This document shows, piece after piece, positions 1 to 8,764 of a stretch of DNA of 64,000 nt. The DNA lies in contig JASDSY010000039.1 of NCBI GenBank assembly GCA_041441465.1, positions 1 through 64,000 on the forward strand, in the 5' to 3' direction. The translations under genes were made by a program, and so were the position numbers. The notes under the pieces were generated by a model, which did not search any database, had not been told where the DNA came from, and was given only the letters and a program-made list of their open reading frames with translations. This DNA comes from JASDSY01 sp041441465 (GTDB lineage Bacteria; Muiribacteriota; UBA9980). Positions within the stretch are counted from its first letter, which is position 1, and each line of letters begins with the position of its first letter.

Positions 1-60
1 ATTAAAAAGAGGGCGCGGGGGAAATCAAAGGGCGTCGCCCTTTGTGTCCCCCGCACATAA
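1..60. repeat. Nested palindromic repeat, copy A
   Basis: The block opens with ATTAAAAA and folds as two nested stems. The outer stem is GCGGGGGA (15-22) with TCCCCCGC (47-54). The inner stem is AAAGGGC (27-33) with GCCCTTT (37-43), closed by a 3-base loop. A second copy at 48890-48949 shares almost all of the left half. It differs in the inner stem, where C/G is replaced by TT/AA, and pairing is kept. The copy touches the window edge and may begin earlier. It lies downstream of the minus-strand lipoprotein gene and its terminator. Function unknown. Confidence 0.7.
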
Positions 61-93
61 ATCATAGCTCACAACCATTCACTGGCCGTAAAA

Positions 94-135
94 AAATATC
101 GCAAATGCTATGAATAACATAGAATTGCGATATTT
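94..135 (-). terminator. Rho-independent terminator of the 183-692 lipoprotein gene
   Basis: An 11-bp stem (AAATATCGCAA at 94-104 with TTGCGATATTT at 125-135) encloses a second 5-bp stem (CTATG 108-112 with CATAG 118-122). On the minus strand it is followed by a run of T (91-96 are all A on the plus strand). It lies 48 bases past the stop codon of the gene at 183-692. Confidence 0.8.
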
Positions 136-182
136 ATCATTATAAAATAAGACATTAATATAGTGTAAAGAATATAAATATA

Positions 183-692
183 TTAAAAATTCTGATGTAT
201 ATAAGCGTTGAACTGTCCATTAGTTATTGTAACAGAGCGTGTTCCGCCGTCTTCTGAAAGTTTTCCTGAAAAAGTACCGGCGCCGTATCCGCCAATTCCA
301 TCCCATTGCTTTACCTTTACTTCAAACGAATCGTTACTTTGATTATAAAATTTTACACCGTCGTTATCAATGTAATGAAAATAAAAATCAGTATAATTTG
401 ACTGATTATAAGTTTTATTTAAGGTTACTCCATTTGAAAAGCCAATTGAAATTTCATTACTGCTGGTAATGCCGCTATTCAATCTGTAGGCGACACCAAG
501 CATTGTTTTCCAGCGTGTCAAATTTGTGCCAAGTGTAAAGCCAACAGTCGTTGAATATGCTTTATTAACGTTATTCGCGTCAAATGAGGCATGATAAGTC
601 CTGGCATCTTTACTTTCCTGAGTTTCATCAAGACAGCCAGAAAAAATAAATACAAACGCAATCAATAAACAAAATAAAATATTTTTCTTCAT
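183..692 (-). CDS. Small secreted lipoprotein of unknown function
   Basis: This 169-residue protein has a basic start (MKKN), a hydrophobic stretch and the lipobox FSGC at about residues 17-20, so it should be lipid-anchored after signal peptidase II cleavage. The mature part is polar and rich in Asn, Thr, Ser and Tyr with alternating beta-like stretches. I recognise no domain. A GAGG ribosome binding site sits 8 bases before the ATG, and a strong terminator follows the gene. It appears to be a single-gene unit convergent with nothing in the window. It could be a surface-exposed beta-sandwich lipoprotein; no function can be assigned. Confidence 0.8.
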   Translation of the reverse strand: MKKNILFCLLIAFVFIFSGCLDETQESKDARTYHASFDANNVNKAYSTTVGFTLGTNLTRWKTMLGVAYRLNSGITSSNEISIGFSNGVTLNKTYNQSNYTDFYFHYIDNDGVKFYNQSNDSFEVKVKQWDGIGGYGAGTFSGKLSEDGGTRSVTITNGQFNAYIHQNF

Positions 693-993
693 TCTTAAAA
701 CCTCTATACTTTCATATTTTTAGTATTTATAATAATCGTTCAAATAATAATTATTATTTACTTTTTTGTATGTATTAAACCCGTCCGGATAAAAAATTCA
801 CATGAATAAAACATAAAATATCACGCTATATGTTTTTTATTATATCATTTTTTTTATCAAACAGTTATTGAAAAAATGTTGCAATATTTTTTTTACTATT
901 TTATATGAAAAAAAGTATTTTTAAATAATACTAAATAGCTCTAAAATGGCGTTAAAAAATATAAGTATTGATTTTAGCAAGAATTAATTTTTC
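693..993. other. AT-rich intergenic region
   Basis: Very AT-rich spacer between two divergently transcribed genes. It must hold the minus-strand promoter of the lipoprotein gene, but I could not pick a convincing -35/-10 pair. No ORF, tRNA or clear hairpin is visible. Confidence 0.6.
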
Positions 994-1021
994 TTTACTA
1001 ATTTTATAAATGTGTTATAAT
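994..1021 (+). promoter_or_regulatory. Sigma70-type promoter of the CDF transporter gene
   Basis: -35 TTTACT (994-999), 16-base spacer, extended -10 TGt-TATAAT (hexamer 1016-1021). Predicted transcription start is near 1028. This lies downstream of the upstream in-frame ATG at 1010, which supports translation from 1079. Confidence 0.65.
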
Positions 1022-1078
1022 TTGCTTAATTTTAGGCTTGAATATAAGACATATAAGCACGATGAAAAGGTGATTTTA

Positions 1079-2491
1079 ATGATGTTAGAAGCGGATCAAT
1101 TTAACCAGCAAGAAATGATAAAAGAAAAAAATGCAGTGGCCAAATCATCGGTATTAGCTGCTGTTTTACTCACTGGAATGAAATTTATCGTCGGTTACTC
1201 GACCGGATCGCTTGGTATAATATCGGAAGCTCTTCATTCGGGACTTGATTTTGTAGCCGCGTTTATAACTTATATAGCCGTTAAATTAAGTTCTAAACCG
1301 CCGGATGAAAAATATAATTACGGCCGCGGCAAAGTCGAAAGTTTTTCGGCATTAATCGAGACATTACTTTTACTCGCCACATGCATATGGATCATCCATG
1401 AAGCAACAGACAGGCTTCGCGGGCAGGGCGGAGAAGTGGAGACAAATATATGGGCATTCCTTGTAATGGGCATTTCTATTATTATTGATTACTCGCGTTC
1501 CACCGCTCTTTACAGAGTTGCCAAAAAATATAATTCACAGGCATTAATGGCCGATGCGCTGCATTTTTCATCTGACATATTGAGTTCAGCCGTCGTTATT
1601 ATAGGTTTAATTTTCGTGAAAATCGGTTATCCGTACGGAGATCCGATTGCGGCTCTCGCGGTTGCAGTACTTGTGATATTCGCGAGCTACCGGCTCGGAA
1701 AAGAAACTATAAATTGCCTAATGGACAGGGCGCCCGAAGGCCTGAGTCAAAAAATAGAAGATACGGTATTGGCTATTGAAAATGTTAGTAAAATCGAGCG
1801 TTTAAGGGTGCGTGTAGCCGGCTCCGAAACCTTCGTCGACGCTAACATTTCAGTTTCACGGGCACTTCCGCTTGAGCAGGCCCATAAAATCGCAAACGAC
1901 GCTGAAATTGAAATACAAAAAATTCTGCCCGGCGCCGATGTTCTGATACATTTAGATCCGATCGATATTCCAAGCGAATCAATGATAAACAAAGTAATCG
2001 CCATAGCATACAAACATACGCAGATAAAAGAAACACATAATATAACATTTTTAAAACTCGAAGACCAAAAATTATGCCTCGAGCTTCACGTTGAAGTTGA
2101 TCCCGACCTTACATTAGTTGAAGCGCATAATATAGTCACCGCTTTTGAAAAAGAATTATTACATGAACTTCCAATGCTGAGTTCCATAAACACTCATATA
2201 GATATTGTATCGAATGGATCAATAGACTGCAAAACCGTGGGAATAAAAGAAACTGACATAATAAAAAAAATCGAGTCGATCGTCAATAATTTAGGGGATA
2301 AAACCACTAAATGCACAGATATAAAGGTAAGAATGTCAGGTAAAGATTATTTCGCGTCAATTCAATGCGTTGCCAACCCTGATTTAAAAATTGTAGAAGC
2401 GCATGAAATATGCGACCAGATAGAATTAAAAGTCCAAAATAGCGTCAAAAACTTAAAATATGTACTTGTTCATATAGAACCCAAGCAATAA
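1079..2491 (+). CDS. Cation diffusion facilitator with three tandem C-terminal domains
   Basis: Member of the CDF (ZitB/YiiP/MamM) family of divalent metal/proton antiporters in the inner membrane. Transmembrane helices fill roughly residues 20-210. The metal-site motifs HSGLD in TM2 and HFSSD in TM5 have the HxxxD form typical of Zn/Mn transporters. A usual CDF ends after one ~80-residue cytoplasmic dimerisation domain. Here three such domains follow each other (about 214-303, 304-378 and 385-470), each carrying an 'AHxIxxxxExxI' helix and ending in a Hxx-acidic strand. The start is placed at 1079, where AAAAGGTG precedes the ATG; the in-frame ATG at 1010 lies upstream of the predicted transcription start. 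The metal cannot be told from sequence. Confidence 0.92.
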   Translation: MMLEADQFNQQEMIKEKNAVAKSSVLAAVLLTGMKFIVGYSTGSLGIISEALHSGLDFVAAFITYIAVKLSSKPPDEKYNYGRGKVESFSALIETLLLLATCIWIIHEATDRLRGQGGEVETNIWAFLVMGISIIIDYSRSTALYRVAKKYNSQALMADALHFSSDILSSAVVIIGLIFVKIGYPYGDPIAALAVAVLVIFASYRLGKETINCLMDRAPEGLSQKIEDTVLAIENVSKIERLRVRVAGSETFVDANISVSRALPLEQAHKIANDAEIEIQKILPGADVLIHLDPIDIPSESMINKVIAIAYKHTQIKETHNITFLKLEDQKLCLELHVEVDPDLTLVEAHNIVTAFEKELLHELPMLSSINTHIDIVSNGSIDCKTVGIKETDIIKKIESIVNNLGDKTTKCTDIKVRMSGKDYFASIQCVANPDLKIVEAHEICDQIELKVQNSVKNLKYVLVHIEPKQ

Positions 2492-2564
2492 ACAACTAAA
2501 ATATGCTTAGTTTTTCAAATATCAATAAAATTCATATTTGGATTTCACGCAATTTTAATACAAA

Positions 2565-3044
2565 TTAAAAACCTATCACCTCGGGCTCAATAAAATAAAC
2601 CGTCCTGTTATAAACAGGGTTGGGATATTTCAATTCTCTGACGGTAAATCTGCCGGCCGCTGTAGCTTGCCGGCCCTGATATTTAATTAATTTTTCGAAC
2701 CCGTCTTTACCGGCAATAATCGTCACTTCAAAATTATTTGAAACAGTTACCACAAATTTTTGTGAACGCCCCGAACCAACAAGCCTTATCTTGCCTTTAA
2801 TTATACCCAATTTGCCGTTTTTCACATCCGCCTGCTTGGCATATACCGGATAATCAGGTATAACGCTTTCTGGAGGGAAAGTGATTTTCGAGGAAACAGC
2901 CGCAGAAGGTATAGTACTTTCAGCGGTTTCGCTTATCGTTGAAACACTATTTTGTAATTGGCCTGCATTCGCGCCCGCTAAATATAAAGGCAAAAGCAAA
3001 GTTGACAATATAATGTTAAAAATAAAAATTTTTTTTAATTTCAT
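2565..3044 (-). CDS. Secreted protein of unknown function
   Basis: A 159-residue protein with a classical signal peptide (MKLKKIF, then a long hydrophobic run ending near AGANA, cleavage around residue 27). The C-terminal ~90 residues alternate short beta strands (VIKGKIRLVG, KFVVTVS, RQATAAGRFTVREL), which resembles a small periplasmic OB-fold. It starts 17 bases after the stop codon of the M30-like protease gene and uses a GGCGGA ribosome binding site, so the two are very likely co-transcribed. I do not recognise the family. It converges with the CDF gene across a 73-base spacer. Confidence 0.75.
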   Translation of the reverse strand: MKLKKIFIFNIILSTLLLPLYLAGANAGQLQNSVSTISETAESTIPSAAVSSKITFPPESVIPDYPVYAKQADVKNGKLGIIKGKIRLVGSGRSQKFVVTVSNNFEVTIIAGKDGFEKLIKYQGRQATAAGRFTVRELKYPNPVYNRTVYFIEPEVIGF

Positions 3045-3061
3045 TTTAATCCGCCGATTTT

Positions 3062-5725
3062 TTATTTATTGATCTTAACAAAATAAATATTATTTCCCTG
3101 GCCACTTGGAGAAAAGTTTTTTAGATTTTCAGCGTCAGGATATATATAAATCGCCGCTCCCGGTTTAAGCTTAATATTATCAAGAGAATTAGTCGGCGGC
3201 ATAATATTACCAAAATTGAATGTATTTTTTTCCTGGCCATATCCATAAATTCCGCTTCCGTTAACAAGATTGGCAACCCTATATCCGATCAGAATATCTT
3301 TAAAATTACTGAAACTTGAATTTTGCGCCTTCATAACGGACTCTATCGCGTGGTAATCGCCGGAATTACTTTTGTAAATTTCCTTGAATATTTTTTCACG
3401 AGCAGGCGCCTGATTTTTGCAATATTGAACAAAAGTATAGGAAAGGGCATAAGCCTCATCATTTCCGGCCCACACGCAAAGCGAAGCGCCATTTCTTATA
3501 AGGTTTTGCTGATCAGCTTTAAAAGTATCAAGACGGTCTTTGCCGGGCTCGCCTGAAATATAATGCTCTGCAGATTCTGAAAGTCCTTCATCTAACCAGG
3601 TATCCATCTCCGGAAGTTTATTAATCATAACGCGCTGCCCATAATTTATCATATGCTGAAATTCATGAGAAAGCGTTCGGACCATATTAGAATCAAGAGG
3701 ATTGGCAGTATCGGCCGAGCCTTCATCGACTGACCATTTTATGTTCATATAAAATAATTCCATATTGTTTCCGCTTCCGGGAATCAGGTCATTTGAAGAA
3801 AAATAGCCAAGCGTGTTTTTTTCTTTAATTCCCATATCATAATAGAGAATAACTACTTTTCCATTATTATCAATATCAGTCGGAGAACCGTACGCGTCAA
3901 GCATTTTCATATATATATTAGAGTTAAAATAATTGCCGACGTTATTCCAGTCAGTGGCGACTTTAATTCCATTTTGAAGATAAATAAGACATTTTGAGGC
4001 AGAATTACCATAAACTTTATCGGCACGAAGATTAGTAACTTTTCCGGAATCGTCCTGAATTTTAAATGTATAGGTAAAGTCATTTTCGCTTATTCCCTTA
4101 TTGACTTCAGGCGATTTAAAAGGAAGTGAATTTGGGTTCTTTAAGAGTTTGCGGTCTTTGATATGCGAAGGAAGTTTGGCGGCGAATCTAATGACTTCTT
4201 TCGGTGCGGCCAATTCAGAGTTTTCCGGAAGCTGTCCAGGCGATTCTTCCACATTGTTTTGAATTCCATTGCAATTAACCGCAAGCAGAACTTTCCTGGC
4301 AAATGACTCAAAAGACAATTCTGCCAATGTCGGCGATTGCATTTCAAATACTCCTTCAGCGATTTCAGAATTTATCATTCCCGTTTTAAGCGCTATGGCC
4401 TTTAAAGTCGTTTTCGATCCTATAATTATCTTCTGGCCTGCTTTATATAAGTTAGCAGCCTCGGAAGGCTTAGAACCGTCAATCGTGTAATATATCAAAG
4501 CTCCGGGGGTAGCGCATGCGATAGAAACTTCTTTTGTCGTTATATAGACTCCGGTAGCCGGATTAAAACTCGGTTTCACAACCTGATTGATACCTGAACT
4601 GGAATTTGCCAGAGAAGATATTTCCGAATTTATGTACCCGTTTTTAACGGCTATCGCTTTAATAACCGTAAAAGCTGTTATTGGGATAACTGTTCCCGCT
4701 GTATATTTGATGCTTGTTTTTTTCGGCACGCTGCCGTCGGTTGTATAATAAATATCAGCGCCTTCGGTTGGGCATGTTAGAATAATACCGGCAAATTCAA
4801 GGCCGTCTCCTGACGCTTTGCTAAAAACAGGCGACGCGACTTTTTCAAGTGCCTTAATATCGCCTGCAACTGCATTTACAACTTCTTTAACATCCGAAGT
4901 ATCGGCGTTAATAGTTTTTCCTTTTATAGCAATCGATTTTGTCTTGACTATTGAGTTAAGCGTTGGATTATCGTCAACCTCCTTAATAATTTCCAAAAAA
5001 TCTTCCAGAAGTTCGGTAATATTATTTACAGAATTTATTTTATTTTTAACCGTATTTGAAATATTTTCATTTTGTGTTACGCTCATTATGACTTCTATGA
5101 CTTTTTCGAGTTCATCGGATTTAGCCTCATAATCCGTTATTGACTCCTCGCATGCATAATTAAATGGAGTATCAATGCCGGAATAATCTTCGTTATTATT
5201 TTCGTCTTCAACAATTGGCACGTCAGGCAATTCGTCAGGGTCATTATTAGAAGTTATCATCAAATCTTTTGCGGTGGATTCTTCGTCAAGTTTTATTCCT
5301 TTAATTGTGAGAACTTGCGCGTCAGTCTCGGCCGCCAGAGTAATTCTGCCAAGCAAAGCAGTCATTACGACTTTGCCGGAGGCGATTTCATGGAGCCTTA
5401 TGACGGCGTATTTTTTAGAATCCGCCATCGGTATAGTCGCTGTAAAGGTATTGTCACCTATAAGCGTTACCGTTCCGCAAGGCATATTCGGATTAAATTT
5501 ATCGACAACATCAGCCTTAAACTGACTCGTAATAGAGTAGTTTTTGCTTCCAAGCGATGGAGCGGCAGCTACTGAATTTGAAATGGTTCCCATTACGATA
5601 ATGTTTTTTGATTGCGCAGTCATAATATTTGTCGTGGAATCATCGCCGCAGCCAGCCAAAGCCGTTAAAAAAATAATAGTAAAAATTGCCAATATAATTC
5701 TTACATTGCCATACTTATAACTCAT
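3062..5725 (-). CDS. M30 (hyicolysin)-like metalloprotease lipoprotein with two chitobiase-type C-terminal domains
   Basis: An 887-residue lipoprotein: signal peptide with lipobox LAGC at about residues 22-25. Two repeats of about 70 residues follow (about 301-372 and 386-455), each with the IYYTTDGS/IYYTIDGSKP strand typical of CHB_HEX_C beta-sandwich domains. The C-terminal half carries the zinc protease motif HEFQH at about 686-690, and then WLDEGLSE about 20 residues on, whose Glu is a candidate third zinc ligand as in peptidase family M30. It is likely a surface or periplasmic endopeptidase held to a membrane, with sandwich domains as spacers or glycan contacts. AAGGAGAG precedes the ATG. 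It is followed closely by the gene ending at 2565. The substrate is unknown. Confidence 0.82.
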   Translation of the reverse strand: MSYKYGNVRIILAIFTIIFLTALAGCGDDSTTNIMTAQSKNIIVMGTISNSVAAAPSLGSKNYSITSQFKADVVDKFNPNMPCGTVTLIGDNTFTATIPMADSKKYAVIRLHEIASGKVVMTALLGRITLAAETDAQVLTIKGIKLDEESTAKDLMITSNNDPDELPDVPIVEDENNNEDYSGIDTPFNYACEESITDYEAKSDELEKVIEVIMSVTQNENISNTVKNKINSVNNITELLEDFLEIIKEVDDNPTLNSIVKTKSIAIKGKTINADTSDVKEVVNAVAGDIKALEKVASPVFSKASGDGLEFAGIILTCPTEGADIYYTTDGSVPKKTSIKYTAGTVIPITAFTVIKAIAVKNGYINSEISSLANSSSGINQVVKPSFNPATGVYITTKEVSIACATPGALIYYTIDGSKPSEAANLYKAGQKIIIGSKTTLKAIALKTGMINSEIAEGVFEMQSPTLAELSFESFARKVLLAVNCNGIQNNVEESPGQLPENSELAAPKEVIRFAAKLPSHIKDRKLLKNPNSLPFKSPEVNKGISENDFTYTFKIQDDSGKVTNLRADKVYGNSASKCLIYLQNGIKVATDWNNVGNYFNSNIYMKMLDAYGSPTDIDNNGKVVILYYDMGIKEKNTLGYFSSNDLIPGSGNNMELFYMNIKWSVDEGSADTANPLDSNMVRTLSHEFQHMINYGQRVMINKLPEMDTWLDEGLSESAEHYISGEPGKDRLDTFKADQQNLIRNGASLCVWAGNDEAYALSYTFVQYCKNQAPAREKIFKEIYKSNSGDYHAIESVMKAQNSSFSNFKDILIGYRVANLVNGSGIYGYGQEKNTFNFGNIMPPTNSLDNIKLKPGAAIYIYPDAENLKNFSPSGQGNNIYFVKINK

Positions 5726-5918
5726 AATAAACTCTCCTTACAGCAAATTGCTATATTTATCAGTTGTTTTAAAATAAATAGTAACTTAAAAATTTAGGCC
5801 TGACTTTGGTTAATTTTTGAACCATAAGGCGTCAAGATACCAATTATTTGAGTACATATTATATGACAGCCGATATTTTATTGTATAAAACAGGCTTCAA
5901 CAATAATTTTAGCAATTG

Positions 5919-8663
5919 TTATTTCCGTTCAGCTGCATTTTTTCTAAAATAATCAGACACACCTTTACAAATGAAGCAGCCGCCATTTTCAACTGCAGGC
6001 AGTTCGGGTAAAGGCGTATAATAAACGCGGCCGCATTCAGGGCACACGCTTCGCGGGTTTTTAACGTTATATTCAAACGCTTTAATATATTCAATTATTT
6101 CAGCAGTTTCAATCATATCCAAAGTTTCGGGGCATATTTTCAATACCGAATACAGCGTTCGAGAAGTTGACTCAAATAATAAAATCGGCATATTAACATG
6201 TTTTTTTAAACCATCTAAATTCGCGTAACATATAATATTATTGTTTTTAAAAAACGGAAGAGCCAGCCTCCCTATTTTTGCTTTGAAATTTAATCCGGCA
6301 ATTATCTGTTCAAGCTGCTTTTCAATTTCCTTCAATCCAGCGTTCACATTGATTTTTATATTCTTAGTAAAGGCGATTTTAGAGAATAAATAATTACAAT
6401 TAGTTAAAAAATCGAGATTTTTTAATGAATTATCATCGCAATAAAATATTTTCCCGATCGAATTCGCTAACTCCTTATCTTTGCAGTTTTTGTTGATTTT
6501 TTTAGAAGCATTAGCCAAATCATAATAAGAAACATAATAAAAATTTTTACCTAAAAATTTTGTTCGGCCTGAAAACAGTTTTGTCTGTGCGTCTTCGATA
6601 ATATTAAATGCGTGGCCGCCGCCAAGTTCGTAAATTGACTTAGCTGCGTTAGAATCTCCAGGGCTGGAATATATATCACATACCGCTTTTATGCTCTTAT
6701 TAAAATCTACGTCTAAAGCGAATTCAGCAAATTCCTTATCGGCTTTTTTTAAATCTGTATTTTTATAAATTTTATTCTTAAAGCCGCATGCTCCGCAGTT
6801 TTGACATGCGAATTCACCGTTGCGCGGGCACCTCGAAACATCCTTAAACTGTTTTGAACTAAGCCACGATTTATATAAAAATTCTCGGCTTACGCCGTAA
6901 TTACGATCATCTGACGGCAAAACATCCGAAAAATCCTTTTCGAAAAAATTTTCTGAAATATCAATACCATCATTTAAAAGCGCCTGCTTAAATTTTTTCA
7001 AAATATCATCCGGTACGTTTTCATAATAAGCGAAATTGTAATTTAAGGCTATTTCACACAGAGCGGAAGTTAATTCGCGGCCGCCGCATTCTAATATCTG
7101 AGTAAGCTCATAAGCTGCGCGCTCAATCGAAAGCCTTACCGTAAGCCGTTCAACACCGGCGAACATTCCTGAAATTTTTTTTGCGTTTCTGAAAATTTTG
7201 TCAGAATCAGGCATCGGAGCGAACTGCAACGGCGTTTTAGCTGAATTTACAAGCGGCATAAGAGAAATGACAAAATTAGTCGAAAGCATGTTCGCGCGCC
7301 TTTTCGCGGTCATAAAAGAAATAAAATCATTTAATTCGTTAAAATCGGCATCGATTTCAAGCCCGGTGATTATGAAAAACAGTTTAATCTGGCGCGGCCT
7401 CGATTTAAGCGCTGAAGTAACAAAATCATATAAAACTTTTTTTTCTATATTTTTAGAAAGATAGCTGCGCATTCGTTCGGAAATACCTTCAACCGCGAAT
7501 GTCGGCGACCCGGATCCGGCCCGGCTCAAAAAAGATAAAAGTTCAGGCATCATAGCCGCCCTGTCAATTCTTTGGCTTTTAACGCGCGGTACCATGCCTG
7601 AGCAGGTAAGTTTTTTAACGATTTCATGTATCCGCGAGTGATCGTTAAAATTATATGAATAAAGATTCACTATTCCGACGCCGGAACAATCGCGTGCAGT
7701 TTCGGCATTTTTTAAAATAGCGGCCAGGCTTTTTTCACGGTAAGGCTTTTGCGTATAGCCTTCCTTGCAAAAAGCGCACATAGAAGGACAGCCGCGCGTA
7801 ATTTCAACAGGAACGCTTCCGATAGCGCCTGATTCCTCAGCGACCGATTCGCAAAACGGCGCAAGTTCATCGATATTATCTATAACGGCATTTTTTACGG
7901 CAGTAAACGCTTCTTCGTCGAAGTTTGAAGCATCAGTTAATTCCGAGCCACATTCAAGCGATGTTCTTAATTTTTCTTCGTTATAAGCGTTAAATATTTT
8001 TTCGAGTCGAAGAGCGCCGGTATGCTTTTTAGAACCGGCCGGCGTATATTTATGGATGAATTTATTAGGAAGATAAATTCCGGCGATTGAATTTGAAAAA
8101 TTAAGAAGCAAGCGTTCCTTTGAATTCCGCCAATCCGAAATTTCCAAAATTTTTTTTAAAAATTGTCCAAAATTCGCCTCTGCCTCTCCCAAAAACACCG
8201 CATCAACAAGCGCCATACGTCCGTCATCTAAAACGGCATTTTCTGTGTATGAATTCCCTTTCGAAATGCAGCCGCCTGTCAAAGGCGCAGCCGCAGGCGT
8301 ATTAACCCCGCCGCATATTACAAGCGGAATCTCAGGGTTAGATATCCTATCTTTAAGATTCAAAGGAATAGATGACATCCTCAAAAAATGCGGAATATTA
8401 AAAAATTCAAGTGTAAATGAATTTGAAATAGCGACAATGTCAAAATCACAAGGCCGCATTTGATAATCAGCCGACAGCGGTATCTTTTTTTTACTTGTAA
8501 ATTTACTAAGTTCATTATAATCAGGGAAGAAAAAGTAATCTGTCAGAATCCTTCCTGGAACGGAATTTCTGGCAATTTCGGCAAGAAGCTTATGCGTAAA
8601 AGATAAGTTAACATATTTTTCAGGTGAAAGCCTGACTATCAATATTTTTAATTGTTGTAACAT
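5919..8663 (-). CDS. Large radical SAM protein with N-terminal B12-binding-like domain
   Basis: This 914-residue protein has an N-terminal region (about 1-200) resembling a B12-binding fold, including ICGGVNT and a VFLGEAE motif near 160-175. A radical SAM core follows, with the 4Fe-4S motif CPSMCAFC at about 290-297 and preceding VEITRGC. Two further Cys clusters appear: about 611-627 (CP...CQNCGAC) and 875-905 (CPECG...CFIC), suggesting an extra Fe-S or zinc site and a zinc ribbon. It resembles the uncharacterised radical SAM proteins related to TIGR03960, but is longer. The substrate is unknown; methyl transfer or C-C chemistry is only an inference from the B12 fold. It lies between the amidase and the protease genes with gaps of 101 and 193 bases. 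Confidence 0.85.
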   Translation of the reverse strand: MLQQLKILIVRLSPEKYVNLSFTHKLLAEIARNSVPGRILTDYFFFPDYNELSKFTSKKKIPLSADYQMRPCDFDIVAISNSFTLEFFNIPHFLRMSSIPLNLKDRISNPEIPLVICGGVNTPAAAPLTGGCISKGNSYTENAVLDDGRMALVDAVFLGEAEANFGQFLKKILEISDWRNSKERLLLNFSNSIAGIYLPNKFIHKYTPAGSKKHTGALRLEKIFNAYNEEKLRTSLECGSELTDASNFDEEAFTAVKNAVIDNIDELAPFCESVAEESGAIGSVPVEITRGCPSMCAFCKEGYTQKPYREKSLAAILKNAETARDCSGVGIVNLYSYNFNDHSRIHEIVKKLTCSGMVPRVKSQRIDRAAMMPELLSFLSRAGSGSPTFAVEGISERMRSYLSKNIEKKVLYDFVTSALKSRPRQIKLFFIITGLEIDADFNELNDFISFMTAKRRANMLSTNFVISLMPLVNSAKTPLQFAPMPDSDKIFRNAKKISGMFAGVERLTVRLSIERAAYELTQILECGGRELTSALCEIALNYNFAYYENVPDDILKKFKQALLNDGIDISENFFEKDFSDVLPSDDRNYGVSREFLYKSWLSSKQFKDVSRCPRNGEFACQNCGACGFKNKIYKNTDLKKADKEFAEFALDVDFNKSIKAVCDIYSSPGDSNAAKSIYELGGGHAFNIIEDAQTKLFSGRTKFLGKNFYYVSYYDLANASKKINKNCKDKELANSIGKIFYCDDNSLKNLDFLTNCNYLFSKIAFTKNIKINVNAGLKEIEKQLEQIIAGLNFKAKIGRLALPFFKNNNIICYANLDGLKKHVNMPILLFESTSRTLYSVLKICPETLDMIETAEIIEYIKAFEYNVKNPRSVCPECGRVYYTPLPELPAVENGGCFICKGVSDYFRKNAAERK

Positions 8664-8764
8664 ACTTATTCACATTTCTTATATAAATTAAAAATCGATA
8701 TAATCAAAATCGGCTAATTCACGGCGAAGCATAATTAAGATGATAAAAAAGATAAGACAGCATA

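Noticed and set aside
1010..1078. N-terminal extension of the CDF gene from the ATG at 1010
   Set aside because: The ATG overlaps the predicted -10 region (1016-1021) and lies before the predicted transcription start. 1079 has a good ribosome binding site.
2516..2540. Terminator between the CDF gene and the 2565-3044 gene
   Set aside because: CAAATAT/ATATTTG is only a 7-bp AT-rich stem and has no T run.
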